A stretch of 16,631 nt of DNA from SIG440 sp045587485 (GTDB lineage: Bacteria; Bacillota; Clostridia; Monoglobales; Monoglobaceae): contig JAZNCI010000086.1 of NCBI GenBank assembly GCA_045587485.1, positions 1-16,631 of the forward strand, written 5' to 3'. Positions 14,799 through 16,631 of this stretch are shown here, one piece after another. Position 1 is the first letter of the stretch; each line of letters opens with the position of its first letter. Under the pieces are notes generated by a model. It saw only the letters and a program-made list of their open reading frames with translations. It was not told the origin of the DNA and did not search any database. The translations under genes were made by a program, and so were the position numbers.

Positions 14799-14936
14799 GT
14801 TGACATTTGACAAGATGTCGGCAAAATAATAAAATACGCACATCATATGATTGTTCGGGCGGTGCTGCACTACCCATGACAGCTCCCGGGCAAGGTGACT
14901 ATGATGGAGGTGTAAAACTTTTGGAGGTGTAAAATC
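14799..14936 (+). promoter_or_regulatory. Structured rpsB 5' leader, candidate S2 autoregulatory RNA
   Basis: 138-base leader, GC-richer than its surroundings around 14855-14910. GCTG/CAGC and CGGG/CCCG can form a stem around the ACTACCCATGA loop (about 14856-14890). The sequence GGAGGTGTAAAA occurs twice, at 14907-14918 and 14923-14934; the second is the rpsB ribosome binding site. Confidence 0.4.
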
Positions 14937-15689
14937 ATGGGAGTAATTCAAATGAAGCAATTGCTTGAAGCAGGTGTTCATTTCGGACACCAGACACGCC
15001 GTTGGAATCCTAAAATGGCGGAGTACATCTTTACAGAAAGAAACGGTATCTATATTATCGATCTTCAGAAAACTGTGAAGAAAATTGAGGAGGCTTACTA
15101 CTTTGTTCGCGATATAGCAGCAGAAGGCGGCAACGTTCTTTTTGTAGGTACAAAGAAGCAGGCTCAAGACGCTATCCGTGAAGAAGCTGAAAGAACAGGT
15201 ATGTTCTATGTTAACGCAAGATGGCTTGGCGGTATGCTTACAAACTTTAAGACAATCAAAAGAAGAATTGACAGACTTTATCAGCTTAAGAAGATGAACG
15301 AAGACGGTACAATGGAACTTCTTCCCAAGAAGGAAGTTTTAAAGCTCAACCTTGAAGAAGAGCGCTTAGAAAAGTTCCTTGGCGGTATCAAGGAAATGAA
15401 GGAACTTCCTGCTGCTATGTTCGTTGTTGACCCCAGAAAGGAAAAGAATGCTATTGCAGAAGCTCACAAGCTTGGTATCCCCGTAATCGCTATCGTTGAT
15501 ACAAACTGTGACCCCGAAGAGGCAGACTTCCCCATTCCCGGTAACGACGATGCTATCCGTGCGGTAAAACTTATCGTTTCAACAATCGGTAATGCTATTC
15601 TCGAGGGTAAGCAGGGCGAAGATTTCTCAACCGCTGAGGTTGCTGAAGAAGAAACTGATGACGTATCACTTGATATGATCGAAGAATAA
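14937..15689 (+). CDS. rpsB: 30S ribosomal protein S2
   Basis: 250 residues. The N-terminus MKQLLEAGVHFGHQTRRWNPKM (residues 6-27) is the S2 hallmark, followed by YIIDLQKTV, FVGTKKQAQ, RWLGGMLTNFKTI and IPVIAIVDTNCDP. Part of the small subunit; needed for S1/mRNA positioning where S1 exists. GGAGG stands nine bases before the ATG. Followed after 31 bases by tsf, the near-universal bacterial order. Confidence 0.98.
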   Translation: MGVIQMKQLLEAGVHFGHQTRRWNPKMAEYIFTERNGIYIIDLQKTVKKIEEAYYFVRDIAAEGGNVLFVGTKKQAQDAIREEAERTGMFYVNARWLGGMLTNFKTIKRRIDRLYQLKKMNEDGTMELLPKKEVLKLNLEEERLEKFLGGIKEMKELPAAMFVVDPRKEKNAIAEAHKLGIPVIAIVDTNCDPEEADFPIPGNDDAIRAVKLIVSTIGNAILEGKQGEDFSTAEVAEEETDDVSLDMIEE

Positions 15690-15720
15690 TTGAATTTTAC
15701 AGAAAGCGAGTGAATATATT

Positions 15721-16631
15721 ATGGCATTTACTGCACAAGATGTTAAAACTCTCAGAGAAATGACAAACTGTGGTATGATGGACTGTAAGAAGGCTCTTAC
15801 AGAAACAGACGGCGATATGGACAAAGCTGTTGAGTTCCTTAGAGAAAAAGGTCTTGCTACCGCAGCTAAAAAGGCCGGCAGAATTGCTGCTGAAGGTCTT
15901 GTTACATCAATGGTATTCGGCAATGTTGGTGTTGTTGTTGAAATCAACACCGAAACAGACTTTGTTGCAAAAAACGCTGACTTCCAGAAGTTCGTTGCAG
16001 ACGTTGCTGAATGCATTGCAAACACAAATCCTGCTGACGTTGAAGCACTGAAGAACGAAAAGCTCTATGGTGACCAGACTGTTGGCGAAGCTCTTACAGA
16101 AAAGATTGCTACAATAGGCGAAAATATGAACCTCCGCCGTTTCGAAAGATACGAAGGCGTTAACGTTGCTTACATCCATGGCGGCGGCAAGATTGGTGTT
16201 TTGGTTAACTTCAAGCTTGGCGACGAATCAAAGGCAGCTGACCCTGCATTCCAGACAGCAGCAAAGGACATTGCAATGCAGATTGCAGCAGTTAGCCCTA
16301 GGTATGTTAAGAGCGACGAAGTTCCCGCTGAAGAAGTTGAAAAGGAAAAAGAAATCCTTAAGGCTCAGGCTCTCAACGAAGGCAAGCCCGAAGCAATCGT
16401 TGACAAGATGGTTGTTGGACGTATCCAGAAGTTTTTCAAAGAAATCTGCCTTGTTGAACAAGCCTATGTTAAGGATGGCGACCTGACAGTTGCTAAGTTC
16501 CTGGCAAACGTTGCAAAGGAAATCGGTACAGATATTGAGGTTGTTAAGTTTGCTCGTCTGGAAAAAGGCGAAGGCTTGGAGAAAAAGGTTGATGACTTTG
16601 CAGCAGAAGTTGCAAAGATGGCAGGAAGTCG
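15721..16631 (+). CDS. tsf: Elongation factor Ts, 3' end outside window
   Basis: 303 complete codons are visible and no stop is reached, so only the last few residues are likely missing. It is the nucleotide exchange factor that releases GDP from EF-Tu. Signature motifs: LREMTNCGMMDCKKAL near the N-terminus (UBA-like domain), then VVEINTETDFVAKN, and the dimerisation core with GVLVNFKLGD and AAKDIAMQIAA. The Shine-Dalgarno is modest (GAAAGCGAG), consistent with coupling to rpsB. Confidence 0.97.
   Translation, partial: MAFTAQDVKTLREMTNCGMMDCKKALTETDGDMDKAVEFLREKGLATAAKKAGRIAAEGLVTSMVFGNVGVVVEINTETDFVAKNADFQKFVADVAECIANTNPADVEALKNEKLYGDQTVGEALTEKIATIGENMNLRRFERYEGVNVAYIHGGGKIGVLVNFKLGDESKAADPAFQTAAKDIAMQIAAVSPRYVKSDEVPAEEVEKEKEILKAQALNEGKPEAIVDKMVVGRIQKFFKEICLVEQAYVKDGDLTVAKFLANVAKEIGTDIEVVKFARLEKGEGLEKKVDDFAAEVAKMAGS

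Noticed and set aside
1..16631. CRISPR array, tRNA or rRNA genes, insertion sequences
   Set aside because: No regularly spaced direct repeats, no cloverleaf sequences and no transposase motifs were seen on either strand.

Overview
The window is about 16.6 kb of AT-rich chromosome from a low-GC Gram-positive anaerobe, most likely an endospore-forming member of the Clostridia (Oscillospirales/Ruminococcaceae-like). The evidence is the T-box riboswitches, consensus sigma-A promoters (TTGACA-17-TATAAT), AGGAGG-type ribosome binding sites, a spoIIM gene next to xerD, and Clostridia-like S2, L19, EF-Ts, RbgA and SipS-type signal peptidase proteins. Most genes lie on the minus strand; only rpsB-tsf at the right end is on the plus strand.

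Right end (about 10.6-16.6 kb) is housekeeping. A divergent promoter region (14512-14936) separates plus-strand rpsB-tsf (tsf cut by the window edge) from the minus-strand operon rplS-lepB-rbgA-rnhB-yraN-M19 dipeptidase. An intrinsic terminator lies between rbgA and rnhB, with its U-tract touching the rnhB ribosome binding site.

Middle (about 6.9-10.6 kb): a second minus-strand cluster, aspC-type aminotransferase, proC, spoIIM and xerD, starts from a recognisable promoter in front of the aminotransferase. spoIIM may have its own mother-cell (sigma-E-like) promoter.

Left end (1-6.9 kb) is the unusual part. Two complete T-box riboswitches, each with promoter, stem I, antiterminator and terminator, control three minus-strand genes. 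The first has a clear Leu specifier (CUC). It precedes a protein that keeps an intact LeuA (2-isopropylmalate synthase) C-terminal regulatory domain but has lost the catalytic and metal-binding motifs of the barrel. The next gene fuses a degenerate xylose-isomerase-like barrel to an AMP-forming acyl-CoA synthetase. The second T-box, with probable Ile specifier AUC, precedes a fusion of an XRE helix-turn-helix, a cupin and a medium-chain-type acyl-CoA synthetase, cut by the left edge. Acyl-CoA synthetases are not standard T-box targets.

My working model is amino-acid salvage. Rumen and gut anaerobes are known to make leucine and isoleucine by activating isovalerate or 2-methylbutyrate to the CoA thioester, then reductively carboxylating and transaminating it. 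T-boxes that switch on acid-activating ligases when tRNA-Leu or tRNA-Ile is uncharged would fit this. The riboswitches, fusions and lost motifs are read from the sequence; substrates and the pathway are inference.
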